A stretch of 64,000 nt of DNA, taken from Caballeronia telluris. GTDB taxonomy: Bacteria > Pseudomonadota > Gammaproteobacteria > Burkholderiales > Burkholderiaceae. Positions 8,642 to 20,412 of the stretch are shown one piece after another (position 1 is the first letter of the stretch; each line of letters starts with the position of its first letter). Location of the stretch: assembly GCF_001544495.1 (NCBI RefSeq), contig NZ_FCNZ02000011.1, positions 62,001 through 126,000 of the forward strand, given 5' to 3'. The notes beneath the pieces are model-generated. The model did not search any database, was not told the DNA's origin, and saw only the letters and a program-made list of their open reading frames with translations. Position numbers and translations under genes: made by a program.

Positions 8642-9976
8642 ATGACCATGAAGCAAACCGGCGACATTGCGGCGCATCGCCTCTCGCAGGAACAGCTCGC
8701 GTGCGAGTTCTCCGACGTCGCGCCCTTGCTCGACGCGACCGCCGCCGCGGCGGCATCGAGCCGCTGTCACTATTGCTACGACGCGCCGTGCATTCAGGCG
8801 TGCCCGACGTCCATCGACATCCCGAGCTTCATCCGCAAGATCGGCAACGGCAATTTGAAGGGCGCGGCGACCGACATTCTCTCGGCAAATCCGCTTGGCG
8901 GCATGTGTGCGCGGGTCTGCCCGACAGAGATTCTTTGCGAAGGCGCATGCGTACGCAATCATCCGGGCGACAAGCCGGTCGCGATCGGCGCACTTCAGCG
9001 GCACGCCACCGACTGGGCGATGGCGCGCGGCGAACATCTGTTCAAACGCGCCGCCGATACGGGCCGGCATATCGCGGTCGTCGGCGCGGGACCCGCGGGG
9101 CTCGCATGCGCACATCGCCTTGCGCTTGCCGGCCATCGCGCGACGATCTTCGATCCGCGCGCGAAGCCCGGCGGTCTGAACGAATACGGCATCGCGGCGT
9201 ACAAGACCGTCGAGGACTTCGCGCAGCGCGAAGTCGAATGGCTTTACTCGATTGGCGGCATCGAACTGAAACAGGGCGTGATGCTAGGCCGCGATGTGAC
9301 GCTCGACGATCTTCGCAAGCAATACGACGCAGTGTTCCTCGCGATCGGACTTGGCGGTGTACGTGCGCTTGCGCTCGATGGCGAAGCGCTCGAGGGCGTG
9401 ATGAACGCGGTCGATTTCATCGAGCAAGTGCGGCAGGCCGACGATCTCGCGACCGTGCCCGTCGGCCGGCGCGTGGTGGTGATCGGCGGCGGCAACACGG
9501 CGGTCGACGCGGCGGTGCAAAGCCGCAAGCTCGGGGCGGATTCGGTAACGATGGTGTATCGACGCGGCGTCGAACAGATGAGCGCAACCTGGGCCGAGCG
9601 CGAGTTCGCGCAGATGAACGGCGTCACGCTCGTCACGCATGCGCGGCCGATACGCATGATCGGTGCCGATGGTCGCGTGAGCGCCGTCGAGTTCGAGCGC
9701 GAAGGCGAGCGCTTCATGATCGAAGCCGACATGGTGCTGAAGGCGATCGGCCAGACGCTCGTCGCTGTCGGACTGGAGAACGAACTGCTGACGCTCGACG
9801 GCAACCGCATCGCCACCGATGAAAACCGTCAGACGACGCTCGCCAAAGTATGGGCCGGCGGCGACTGCGCGAGGCACGAAGGACTCGACCTCACGGTGCA
9901 GGCGGTGCAGGACGGCAAGCTCGCGGCGGCGTCGATCGATGCTTCGTTCGCGCTGACCGCCATCAAGGCCGCCTGA
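8642..9976 (+). CDS. preT: NAD(P)-dependent dihydropyrimidine dehydrogenase subunit PreT
   Basis: Electron-input subunit of the bacterial PreTA dihydropyrimidine dehydrogenase, which reduces uracil and thymine. The 444-residue protein has an N-terminal cysteine-rich Fe-S region (CHYCYDAPCIQACP near residue 41 and GGMCARVCPTEILCEGACVRN near residue 87). Two nucleotide-binding folds follow: VVGAGPAGLACA (FAD) and VIGGGNTAVDAA (NAD(P)H). The start at 8642 has a GAAGGAA-type Shine-Dalgarno just upstream. It is followed by preA after 39 bp. Confidence 0.93.
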   Translation: MTMKQTGDIAAHRLSQEQLACEFSDVAPLLDATAAAAASSRCHYCYDAPCIQACPTSIDIPSFIRKIGNGNLKGAATDILSANPLGGMCARVCPTEILCEGACVRNHPGDKPVAIGALQRHATDWAMARGEHLFKRAADTGRHIAVVGAGPAGLACAHRLALAGHRATIFDPRAKPGGLNEYGIAAYKTVEDFAQREVEWLYSIGGIELKQGVMLGRDVTLDDLRKQYDAVFLAIGLGGVRALALDGEALEGVMNAVDFIEQVRQADDLATVPVGRRVVVIGGGNTAVDAAVQSRKLGADSVTMVYRRGVEQMSATWAEREFAQMNGVTLVTHARPIRMIGADGRVSAVEFEREGERFMIEADMVLKAIGQTLVAVGLENELLTLDGNRIATDENRQTTLAKVWAGGDCARHEGLDLTVQAVQDGKLAAASIDASFALTAIKAA

Positions 9977-10015
9977 CCGGCAAGACCCCACGAACACGAT
10001 ACGGAGCCCATCGAC

Positions 10016-11302
10016 ATGGCCGACCTGCGTTGCACGATTGCCGGCATCACTTCGCCGAATCCTTTCTGGCTTGCGTCCGCGCCGCCCACCGACAAGGCCT
10101 ACAACGTCAACCGCGCCTTCGAGGCGGGTTGGGGCGGCGTCGTGTGGAAGACGCTCGGACTCGATCCGCATGTGGTGAACGTCAGCTCGCGCTATGGCGC
10201 GGTGCAGTGGAACGGCCAGCGCATGGCGGGACTGAACAACATCGAACTGATCACCGACCGTCCACTCGACGTGAACCTGCGTGAGATCGCGCAAGTGAAG
10301 CGCGACTGGCCGGACCGCGCGCTGATCGTCTCGCTGATGGTGCCCTGCAACGAGCGCGACTGGAAATGGATCCTGCCGCTCGTCGAGGACACGGGCGCTG
10401 ACGCCGTCGAACTCAACTTCGGCTGTCCGCATGGCATGAGCGAGCGCGGCATGGGCGCGGCGGTCGGCCAGGTGCCGGAGTATGTCGAGATGGTCACGCG
10501 CTGGGTCAAGGAAGGCACGAAGCTGCCGTGTCTCGTGAAGCTCACGCCGAACATCACCGACATTCGCGTCGGTTCGCGCGCCGCGTACAAGGGCGGCGCG
10601 GACGGCGTATCGCTCATCAACACGATCAACTCGATCGTCGCGGTCGATCTCGACGAGATGGCGCCGATGCCGACCGTCGACGGCAAGGGCACGCACGGCG
10701 GCTATTGCGGACCGGCGGTCAAGCCGATCGCGCTCAACATGGTTGCGGAAATCGCACGCGACATCGAAACGCCGAACCTGCCGATCTCCGGCATCGGCGG
10801 CATCACTAACTGGCGCGATGCCGCCGAGTTCATCGTGCTGGGTGCGGGCAGCGTACAGGTGTGCACGGCGGCGATGCACTATGGATTTCGGATCGTCTCC
10901 GATCTCGCCGACGGCCTCTCGAACTGGATGGACGAGAAGGGCTACGCCACGCTCGACGACATCCGCGGCCGCGCGGTGTCCAACGTCACGGACTGGAAGT
11001 ACCTGAACCTCAAGTACGACATCAAGGCGCGCATCGACCAGGACAAGTGCATCAAGTGCGGCCTGTGCCACATCGCATGCGAAGACACGTCGCACCAGGC
11101 GATCACGCGCGAGAAGGACGGCGTGCGTCATTTCGACGTGGTGGATGCCGAATGCGTCGGGTGCAATTTGTGCATGCATGTTTGCCCGGTCGAGCAATGC
11201 ATCACGATGGAGCGCGTGGACGCGGGCGAATACGCGAACTGGACCACGCATCCGAACAACCCGGCGCGCGTCGATGCCGAAGAGCCCGCCAAGGCGGCTT
11301 GA
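10016..11302 (+). CDS. preA: NAD-dependent dihydropyrimidine dehydrogenase subunit PreA
   Basis: Catalytic subunit: an FMN-containing dihydroorotate-dehydrogenase-like barrel followed by a ferredoxin domain, 428 residues. The pyrimidine-site loop with the catalytic Cys is in NFGCPHGMSERGMG near residue 138. Two 4Fe-4S motifs near the C-terminus are CIKCGLCHIAC (about residues 344-354) and CVGCNLCMHVCP (about residues 380-391). It works with PreT. Products are dihydrouracil and dihydrothymine, the substrates of the dihydropyrimidinase encoded downstream. Confidence 0.95.
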   Translation: MADLRCTIAGITSPNPFWLASAPPTDKAYNVNRAFEAGWGGVVWKTLGLDPHVVNVSSRYGAVQWNGQRMAGLNNIELITDRPLDVNLREIAQVKRDWPDRALIVSLMVPCNERDWKWILPLVEDTGADAVELNFGCPHGMSERGMGAAVGQVPEYVEMVTRWVKEGTKLPCLVKLTPNITDIRVGSRAAYKGGADGVSLINTINSIVAVDLDEMAPMPTVDGKGTHGGYCGPAVKPIALNMVAEIARDIETPNLPISGIGGITNWRDAAEFIVLGAGSVQVCTAAMHYGFRIVSDLADGLSNWMDEKGYATLDDIRGRAVSNVTDWKYLNLKYDIKARIDQDKCIKCGLCHIACEDTSHQAITREKDGVRHFDVVDAECVGCNLCMHVCPVEQCITMERVDAGEYANWTTHPNNPARVDAEEPAKAA

Positions 11303-11345
11303 CATTGAAAGTCGCCATCACAACGATTCGAGTGGAGATGCATCG

Positions 11346-14353
<3,008 letters not shown>

Positions 14354-14375
14354 GCCTCGCGTCTCATCTGAAGGC

Positions 14376-14406
14376 AAGCCCGCGTTCTCACGAACGCGGG
14401 CTTTTT
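14376..14406. terminator. Bidirectional intrinsic terminator
   Basis: 12-bp arms AAGCCCGCGTTC / GAACGCGGGCTT around TCAC, followed by T5. It ends the pyrimidine operon and touches the stop of the convergent GGDEF/EAL gene, so it probably serves both. Confidence 0.85.
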
Positions 14407-16724
14407 CATGCGGTCTCGGCGGATTCCTGCCACTCTTGCAGCCACGCCTCCAGCTTCGCGGGCGGCAGCGGCCGGCTCAGATGAAAGCCCTGCGCGAGGT
14501 CGCAGCGCAGGTCCTTCAGGCGCAGCAGCATCGCTTCGCTTTCTACACCCTCCGCCACCACCTTCAGTCCCATGTTGTGACCGAGGTCGATGGTCGAACG
14601 CACGATGGTCTCGTCGTCCTTGTGATCGAACATGCCCATCACGAAGGACTTGTCGATCTTCAACTCGTCGACGGGCATGCGCTTCAGATACGACAGCGAC
14701 GAATAGCCGGTGCCGAAGTCGTCGATCGACAGGCGAATGCCGAGCGCATGCAGGCGGTCCAGCGTTTCGATGGCGTGATTCGGATCGTCCATGATCGCGC
14801 TCTCCGTGATCTCAATCCAGATCCACTCGGGAGCCACGCGGTACTTGCGCAGTAGCGCACTGAACGTGTCGGGCAGCGACGACTGGATCAACTCGCGCGC
14901 CGACACGTTCACAGAGACCGCCAGTTCGATGCCTTGCGCGTGCCACAGCGAGCACTGCTGGATGGCCTTGTCGGCCACCCAGCGCGAGATGCTCTTGATA
15001 TAGCCGGTCTGCTCGGCAAACGGAATGAACTGGTCCGGGGAGATGAAGCCGCGCGTCGGATGGTCCCAGCGAACCAGCGCCTCGACGTACTTCACCTTGT
15101 GCGTGCTCAGGTCCACCTTCGGCTGATAGTAGAGCGTCAACTGATCGTGCTCGACTGCCTGCCGCAACTCGCTCATCAGCGAAAGCCGCTCTGCGCTGTT
15201 CTGGTCGTGGCGTTCGTCGTAGAGCGCATAACCGGCATTCGCGCGCTTCGCCACGTACATCGCGATGTCGGCGCGGCGCAGCAGCACGTTCATGTCGGCG
15301 CCGTTAAGCGGGCAGGTGACAATGCCGATGCTCGCGCCCACATCGACGAGTTGCCCTTCGATCGTGATCGGTTCTTCCAGCGCCTTCAGCATCCGGTTGG
15401 CGATCAGCTTCGCGGCGTCGATGTCGTCGGTGGGCAGCAGCACGGCGAACTCGTCGCCGCCCAGACGCGCGACCGTATCGGTATCGCGCTGAAGGGCGGA
15501 GCGCAGGCGCTTCGCGACTTCACACAGCAGCAGGTCGCCGATGGGATGCCCGAGCGTGTCGTTGACATACTTGAAGCGGTCGAGGTCCATCATCATCACG
15601 GAGAGCGGATGCTCGGCGCGCAGCGCCACGCCGATCGCCTGCTGGAGGCGGTCGTTAAAGAGCGCGCGGTTCGGCAGACCCGTCAGGCGATCCATGTACG
15701 CGAGTTCGGTAATGCGCCGCTCGCGTTCCGCGATGCCGTGCTGCATCTGATTGAACGCGTTCGCGAGTTCGCCCATTTCGTCATGGTGCTTCACGTCGAT
15801 CGGCTCGGCGTAATTGCCCTGGCCGATGCGCCGCGAAAACTGCGTGAGTGCCGCGATCGGCCGCGTGACGCTGCGCGCCGTGAACATGCTGCCGACGATC
15901 GACACGAGCACGCCCGCGAGTGTGATGAGCAAGAGCGTCGTTTGCAGGCGCCGGAACGGCGCGAGCGCCTCGGCGAGCGAACGTTGCAGCATGACGGCAA
16001 CGGGCTCGCCTTCGGACTTCAGGAGCACGAGCCGCGTCGCGTAGTTTTCTTCGGACAGATTGGACGGGTCCTGCAACGCACGGCGCTCGGCTGCGGGCAA
16101 CGAACTCGCGAGCGCGGTCCAGTGGCCGTCGGCGCGCTGGTCGATGAACGACACGTCGAGCGAGGTCAGGCTGCTCATCTCGCGCGCCATGTCGTCGTCG
16201 ATGACGAAACCCATCGCGACCCACGCGATCGGCAACGGCGCCTTGATCGGCACCGCGACCAGCTGGTACGGCCGTCCGTCGATCATGCCGATCGCCGAGG
16301 CGTCGCCATTGCGCTCCACGGCGCGCAGCAGTTTCGGGAACGGGAAGGGCATGCCTTCGTGCGCGGGGCCGCTGCTGTCGGCGATCAGCTTGCCGTCGAG
16401 GTCCGCGAGCATCACGATATCCGCGTGGATGCGGTCGCCGTGATTCCGGAGCGCCGAGGCCACGGTTTTCTCGTCATGCGACGCGATGGCCTGCCGGAAG
16501 CCGAAGTCCGCCGCGACGACGCTCGCCGCCTGCGTGAGCTTTTCGCCGTTGCTTCGAAGCACTTGCTTGAACACGCGCTCGGCGACCGCCAACTGCTCGT
16601 TCGCGTTGCGGTGCGCGTTCGACGTGATCACCGAATTGATGACGACGAACGCGGCCGCCTGCACGGCCAGCATCAGCAGGACGAAAACCAGCGCAATCCG
16701 CGCACGCAGGCTGTGGAGTCGCAT
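14406..16724 (-). CDS. Membrane GGDEF/EAL protein with periplasmic sensor domain
   Basis: Cyclic-di-GMP turnover protein of 772 residues. Order: transmembrane helix 10-30; periplasmic sensor region about 32-260 (cache-like, by topology only); second helix 262-283; HAMP about 284-338; GGDEF with an intact GGDEF motif at 422-426; EAL with the motif at 548-550 and DDFGTGYSSLSYLKRMPVDELKIDKSFV further on. RDTD (413-416), five residues before GGDEF, matches the inhibitory I-site RxxD. Both catalytic motifs look intact, so net activity cannot be predicted. The start at 16724 (MRLHSLRARI) is chosen because the upstream open frame runs only through the previous gene. It lies 8 bp after the copper-protein gene in the same operon. 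Confidence 0.93.
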   Translation of the reverse strand: MRLHSLRARIALVFVLLMLAVQAAAFVVINSVITSNAHRNANEQLAVAERVFKQVLRSNGEKLTQAASVVAADFGFRQAIASHDEKTVASALRNHGDRIHADIVMLADLDGKLIADSSGPAHEGMPFPFPKLLRAVERNGDASAIGMIDGRPYQLVAVPIKAPLPIAWVAMGFVIDDDMAREMSSLTSLDVSFIDQRADGHWTALASSLPAAERRALQDPSNLSEENYATRLVLLKSEGEPVAVMLQRSLAEALAPFRRLQTTLLLITLAGVLVSIVGSMFTARSVTRPIAALTQFSRRIGQGNYAEPIDVKHHDEMGELANAFNQMQHGIAERERRITELAYMDRLTGLPNRALFNDRLQQAIGVALRAEHPLSVMMMDLDRFKYVNDTLGHPIGDLLLCEVAKRLRSALQRDTDTVARLGGDEFAVLLPTDDIDAAKLIANRMLKALEEPITIEGQLVDVGASIGIVTCPLNGADMNVLLRRADIAMYVAKRANAGYALYDERHDQNSAERLSLMSELRQAVEHDQLTLYYQPKVDLSTHKVKYVEALVRWDHPTRGFISPDQFIPFAEQTGYIKSISRWVADKAIQQCSLWHAQGIELAVSVNVSARELIQSSLPDTFSALLRKYRVAPEWIWIEITESAIMDDPNHAIETLDRLHALGIRLSIDDFGTGYSSLSYLKRMPVDELKIDKSFVMGMFDHKDDETIVRSTIDLGHNMGLKVVAEGVESEAMLLRLKDLRCDLAQGFHLSRPLPPAKLEAWLQEWQESAETA

Positions 16725-16732
16725 CGGCGCGC

Positions 16733-17359
16733 CTATTCGACCTTCTGTTCGGGCTTCAACTGCAAGGTGAATTTCGCCGCGTCGCCGGTGCCTGCGCCGA
16801 CCTTCTGCGTGGGCTGCGCGTTCGGATCGCTCATGCGAGGGTGCCACGCGGTGACGCGATAGGCGTCGGCGGGCAGATTGTCGATGGTGGCCTGGCCGCT
16901 TGCATCGGTCTTCGCGAACCAGGGCGTATCCACGATCAGCAGATACGCGATCATCGAGTCGTGGATGTTGCAGCCCATCACCACGAGACCGGGTTTGTCG
17001 AAGACGACCGGCGTCGCGGGAATGCCGTGATACAGGTTCAGCTCGAAGCGCTTCGCGGGCGAGAACGAGTAGACGTCGTGCTCGATGTTGTCCTTGTTGG
17101 GAAACGTGATCGCGGCGCCGGTCTGCGCGACGGACACGAGCGGCACGAAGCGGCGCTTCACCTGGTCGATCACCGCGCCTGCCGGCTTCGTCGCCGGTAT
17201 CTTGCCGTTGACGGGCATCGCATAGACGATGGCGTCGGGCACGACGGCGCCCGCCTGGTCGACGATCTGTACGCGAACGCTCGCGGCCTGCGCGCTCATC
17301 GTAACGAGTCCTGCTGCGCAGCACGCGAGTGCCGCCGATAATCGTGTGCTGAGTCGCAT
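16733..17359 (-). CDS. Exported amicyanin-like copper protein (methylamine-utilisation type annotation)
   Basis: Periplasmic protein of 208 residues. The signal peptide is MRLSTRLSAALACCAAGLVTMSAQA. A start eight codons upstream (17383) is possible, but the signal peptide fits the ATG at 17359. Candidate type-1 copper ligands are His94 and the cluster Cys130-x2-His133-x2-Met136 (GCNIHDSM). C-x2-H-x2-M is the ligand spacing of amicyanin, which explains the usual methylamine-utilisation label. No methylamine dehydrogenase genes are nearby, so that label should not be read as pathway evidence. A role as periplasmic electron carrier or copper binder is inferred. The neighbours are an exported haemoglobin and a GGDEF/EAL protein. 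Confidence 0.75.
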   Translation of the reverse strand: MRLSTRLSAALACCAAGLVTMSAQAASVRVQIVDQAGAVVPDAIVYAMPVNGKIPATKPAGAVIDQVKRRFVPLVSVAQTGAAITFPNKDNIEHDVYSFSPAKRFELNLYHGIPATPVVFDKPGLVVMGCNIHDSMIAYLLIVDTPWFAKTDASGQATIDNLPADAYRVTAWHPRMSDPNAQPTQKVGAGTGDAAKFTLQLKPEQKVE

Positions 17360-17445
17360 CTGAATGTCTTCGTTGATTGCCATGCGCGAAAATGACGCGC
17401 GCTTAGCGGGATAACGGCACGCCGCCTGCGTACTTGAGCCGCGGC

Positions 17446-17880
17446 TTATTCGCGATCCTGGACGTCGCGATACATCGGCGCGAGCTTCGCAAGCAACTTG
17501 TTCTGCGCATGAAAGGGCACGCCGTTCTTGTCCATCGCGTCCTGCAGGTCCTCGACCAGCGCATTGAACGCGGCACGGTCGATGTTCTGCCCTTCGTGCG
17601 TGCGCTTCATCGTGCGGCCCGTGTATTCGCAAGGGCCGCCGAGCAGCACGCAGAACTGCTCGACGAGCTTCTGCTTGATGCGCTTGATCGGCGCGTCCTC
17701 GAAAAAGGGTTGCGTGCGCGGATCGGCGAGAAGTTTGTCGTAGAGATCGTCGGTGATCTTGACGAGCCCCGGTTTCTCTCCGAACTCGCGATAGAGCGAA
17801 TCGTCGGCGTGAGCATTGACGCTCGCGAGCGCCGCGACCGCGATGATCGCCGAGGCGGCGAAATGGAAGACGCGCATCAT
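17446..17880 (-). CDS. Exported group 1 truncated haemoglobin
   Basis: 144 residues beginning MMRVFHFAASAIIAVAALASV, a clear signal peptide with cleavage expected after AHA near residue 25. The mature part is a 2-on-2 globin: LYREFGEKPGLVKITDDLYDKLLADPRTQPFF, then the F-helix THEG with probable proximal His95. Truncated haemoglobins are normally cytoplasmic O2/NO-handling proteins; export to the periplasm is unusual. It starts 2 bp after the DUF3034 stop (17883), which indicates coupling. An 86-bp gap separates it from the copper-protein gene. Haem ligand chemistry cannot be read from sequence. Confidence 0.85.
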   Translation of the reverse strand: MMRVFHFAASAIIAVAALASVNAHADDSLYREFGEKPGLVKITDDLYDKLLADPRTQPFFEDAPIKRIKQKLVEQFCVLLGGPCEYTGRTMKRTHEGQNIDRAAFNALVEDLQDAMDKNGVPFHAQNKLLAKLAPMYRDVQDRE

Positions 17881-17882
17881 GA

Positions 17883-18770
17883 TCAGAACCCTGCTTGCAA
17901 GGAGAGATAGACGCCGCGCTGATTCTTGATCGTCGCGATGTCGCCGAGTGCGACATAGGCGGCGGTCAGCGCGACATGCTTGGTCGGCGCCCACGCGACG
18001 AACGCGTCGTAGGCGTTCTGTTCGCGGGCGAAGCTCAGGTTGTCCGGCTTGGTGCGGTACTCGGCGCCGATCACGATGCTTCTCGACAGCATATAAGCCA
18101 CGGACGACTCGAACTCGGCGTGGTAGTCGTTGGATTTGTCGCCGCCGAATCCGAGCAGGCCGAACTGGTTTGCCTTGGTGAAGCGCACCGTGCCGTTCAG
18201 AAGCAGGCTTTTCGCGAGCAGCAGCTTCGTCGCGGAGACGTAGAAATCGGTGCCGGAATTGCTGGCCGCGCCCACCGCCCTGACGACGTCGCCTTGCTCG
18301 TTGTGCTTGAACTGGATACCGGCGGCGACTTGCGGGAGCCACGTGTCCTGATCGAGCACCGCATCGCCGAAGAGCCGTACCTTCACGCCGAAGATGTTCT
18401 GATTGAACTTGTAGTTCGAACCGAGGCCGAGTTGCGCGCCGACATCGCGTGTATCGAAGGTCTGCCGCGCCAGTGAAAACTCGACGCGGTTCGCAACGCC
18501 GACCATCCCGCCATAAGTCGACAGCGCGTAGTCCTGGGTTCTGACGTAGGTGCCGTGCCCGTTGCCGCCCAACTGGCCGGCCGTGCCATAGCCGCCGATC
18601 ACGGCCCAGGGTGTCAGGCCGCCGCCCGCGGCGCCTTCGACTTCGGAGACGCCGCCGGTCAGGAGAAGCTTCCCGCCGGTCGCGGGGACGTCGGCGTGGG
18701 TGGCGGTCGAGATGGACATCAACGCTGCGATGGCGATGCCCAGCTGTCGGGTTTTTGTTCTTGCATGCAT
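17883..18770 (-). CDS. DUF3034 family envelope protein
   Basis: 295 residues with a signal peptide (cleavage after THA near residue 26) and a beta-strand pattern ending ...GVYLSLQAGF with a C-terminal Phe. This is consistent with a small outer-membrane barrel. DUF3034 members carry the early motif GGKLLLTGGVSEVEGAAGGGLTPWAVIGGY. Function is unknown. It heads the operon with the exported haemoglobin, the copper protein and the GGDEF/EAL protein. The upstream 262 bp (18771-19032) is shared with the divergent fic gene. Confidence 0.85.
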   Translation of the reverse strand: MHARTKTRQLGIAIAALMSISTATHADVPATGGKLLLTGGVSEVEGAAGGGLTPWAVIGGYGTAGQLGGNGHGTYVRTQDYALSTYGGMVGVANRVEFSLARQTFDTRDVGAQLGLGSNYKFNQNIFGVKVRLFGDAVLDQDTWLPQVAAGIQFKHNEQGDVVRAVGAASNSGTDFYVSATKLLLAKSLLLNGTVRFTKANQFGLLGFGGDKSNDYHAEFESSVAYMLSRSIVIGAEYRTKPDNLSFAREQNAYDAFVAWAPTKHVALTAAYVALGDIATIKNQRGVYLSLQAGF

Positions 18771-18908
18771 TTCGATGGGGGCTGGCGAGGCTGAAGGATG
18801 GGCTGCGGTCCGTGTGGACGGACGTGCCCTTTCCTTTCGTATACGGCAGGCGGGGGCGGCACTTGAGGTGGGACGACGGGTTTGTCGCCAAGACGATGCC
18901 GGGCGATG

Positions 18909-18940
18909 AACCCTACTTTAAACTCTACAATCAACTCTAC
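18909..18940 (+). repeat. Upstream triplet of 12-bp-spaced repeats
   Basis: AACCCTAC at 18909-18916, AACTCTAC at 18921-18928 and AACTCTAC at 18933-18940, exactly 12 bp apart. They lie directly upstream of the candidate fic promoter in an AT-rich stretch that differs from the GC-rich surroundings. Confidence 0.75.
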
Positions 18941-18946
18941 ATAAAA

Positions 18947-18975
18947 TTGTTTAATGTATTGATTTTAAATATACA
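18947..18975 (+). promoter_or_regulatory. Candidate fic promoter
   Basis: TTGTTT (18947-18952) and TATACA (18970-18975) with a 17-bp spacer. The predicted start near 18982 falls between the two repeat triplets. Confidence 0.55.
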
Positions 18976-18986
18976 GTACGTCACTG

Positions 18987-19018
18987 TTGTCTACAATAAA
19001 CCCTACAGCCAACCCTAC
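18987..19018 (+). repeat. Downstream triplet of 12-bp-spaced repeats
   Basis: TTGTCTAC at 18987-18994 (diverged first half), AACCCTAC at 18999-19006 and AACCCTAC at 19011-19018, again exactly 12 bp apart. They would lie in the 5' leader of the fic transcript. Confidence 0.75.
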
Positions 19019-19032
19019 ATGACAACGCTCGC

Positions 19033-20235
19033 ATGACTGACGTCAGTTCATTTCAGCCGCTTTTTCCTGAAGAGCGCGTGCTCCACGCGCTCATCGACAA
19101 GGCGTCCGTACTTGCAACCAAATCTCGCGCGCTGCTTGCCAAGGATCGTGGCCCGGTTGCGGCCGCGTTGGCTCCGCTTCTCCGAAGCATGAACTCGTAC
19201 TACTCGAACAAGATCGAGGGCCAGCACACCACGCCCGCAAGCATCGAGCGGGCGTTGGAAACGCATTATTCGCACGACTCCGATGAACGCGGGCGACAGT
19301 TCGCAGCGATAGCGCATATCCGGGCGGAGGAGGCGCTCAAAGCGAAATGGCGGGATCTTCGCGCTGAGGCGCTGTTCGACACCGACAAAGTCACGCTGAT
19401 CCATCGACTCTTCTTCGAAAGCCTGCCAGCCGAGTCTCGCGCTACGTCGGAGCATCAGCAGATCGTGCCCGGCGCGCTCAGAGATCGAATGGTGAAGGTG
19501 GGCAATCACCTTGCACCGCCAGCGGAGTTGATCCCCGACCTGTTGAGGGAATGGAGCACCCGATACACGCGGATCAAGGGCTCGGAACTACAGCTCATTG
19601 CGACAGCGTGTTCACATCAGCGTCTCGCATGGGTGCATCCCTTTATCGATGGCAACGGACGCGTCTGCCGTTTGCATTCGCATCTCACGCTCCATGCGCT
19701 CGGGCTGACGGATGGACTATGGTCGCCGTTGCGCGGTTTTGCTCGCACCCACGACGAGTATTACGCCCGACTGGCAGCGGCAGATCAGCGGCGAAGAAAC
19801 GATCTGGATGGCCGGGGCAATCTCTCGCAGGAGGAACTTGTCAGGTTCGTCCACTACTTTCTGGATTGTTGTCTCGATCAGGTCGATTTCATGCTCGGTA
19901 TGTTGGCTTTCGACGGCATCCGCTCGCGACTGCGCGACCTGCTCGTTTATCTCGACGCCAATCCGTGGCAAGTCGGATCGGAACGATCTGTCGTGAAGCC
20001 GGACAAGGCATTGCTTGCTCTCGAAGCCGTGGCGCTCCTCAGACCGCTTTCACGCGCGGAGTTCAGCCGGATACTGGGGGAGAGCGATGCGACGTCGCGC
20101 CGTATCACGCGCAGCCTGCTGGATTTCGGCATCTTGCAGTCAGCAACGCACCGGGACCCGTTGTCATTTGCGCTGCCGTTGAAGAGCCTGCGCTTCGTGT
20201 TTCCGCGACTCTGGCCGGAAGTCGATGCCGACTGA
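19033..20235 (+). CDS. Fic family protein (class II, N-terminal inhibitory motif)
   Basis: Predicted AMP-transferase of 400 residues that modifies hydroxyl side chains of target proteins with ATP. The active-site motif HPFIDGNGR is at residues 202-210, with the catalytic His202. The auto-inhibitory motif [S/T]xxxE[G/N] is at residues 58-63 (SNKIEG), before the Fic core, which places it in class II. The C-terminal part (about 310-390) looks like a winged helix (LLRPLSRAEFSRILGESDATSRRITRSLLDFGIL), so it may bind DNA and regulate itself. A five-codon open frame (MTTLA, 19019-19036) overlaps the start as ATGA, and no good Shine-Dalgarno precedes 19033. No adjacent antitoxin gene is seen. The target is unknown. 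Confidence 0.9.
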   Translation: MTDVSSFQPLFPEERVLHALIDKASVLATKSRALLAKDRGPVAAALAPLLRSMNSYYSNKIEGQHTTPASIERALETHYSHDSDERGRQFAAIAHIRAEEALKAKWRDLRAEALFDTDKVTLIHRLFFESLPAESRATSEHQQIVPGALRDRMVKVGNHLAPPAELIPDLLREWSTRYTRIKGSELQLIATACSHQRLAWVHPFIDGNGRVCRLHSHLTLHALGLTDGLWSPLRGFARTHDEYYARLAAADQRRRNDLDGRGNLSQEELVRFVHYFLDCCLDQVDFMLGMLAFDGIRSRLRDLLVYLDANPWQVGSERSVVKPDKALLALEAVALLRPLSRAEFSRILGESDATSRRITRSLLDFGILQSATHRDPLSFALPLKSLRFVFPRLWPEVDAD

Positions 20236-20412
20236 CATGCGGCGTCATCGGCGCGACCGATGACGACCGCCGGAAGCGGTGCGCATATATCTGGGCGGCC
20301 CGAAAAAGCCACGATGAATGCGAGGACGCGCGGCGCATGATCGCGACTACTTGCATTCCCCGGCGATGTGATGCGCAGGCCGTCACAAAACGCGGCTACG
20401 ATGCAAGTCGCC

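Noticed and set aside
9284-11305. 673-codon minus-strand open frame opposite preT and preA
   Set aside because: It is antisense to two well-supported enzymes with clear motifs, and its translation has no recognisable domain.
18909-19018. Replication-origin iterons
   Set aside because: The phased repeats look iteron-like, but no replication-initiator gene is adjacent and they bracket a good promoter, so regulation is more likely.
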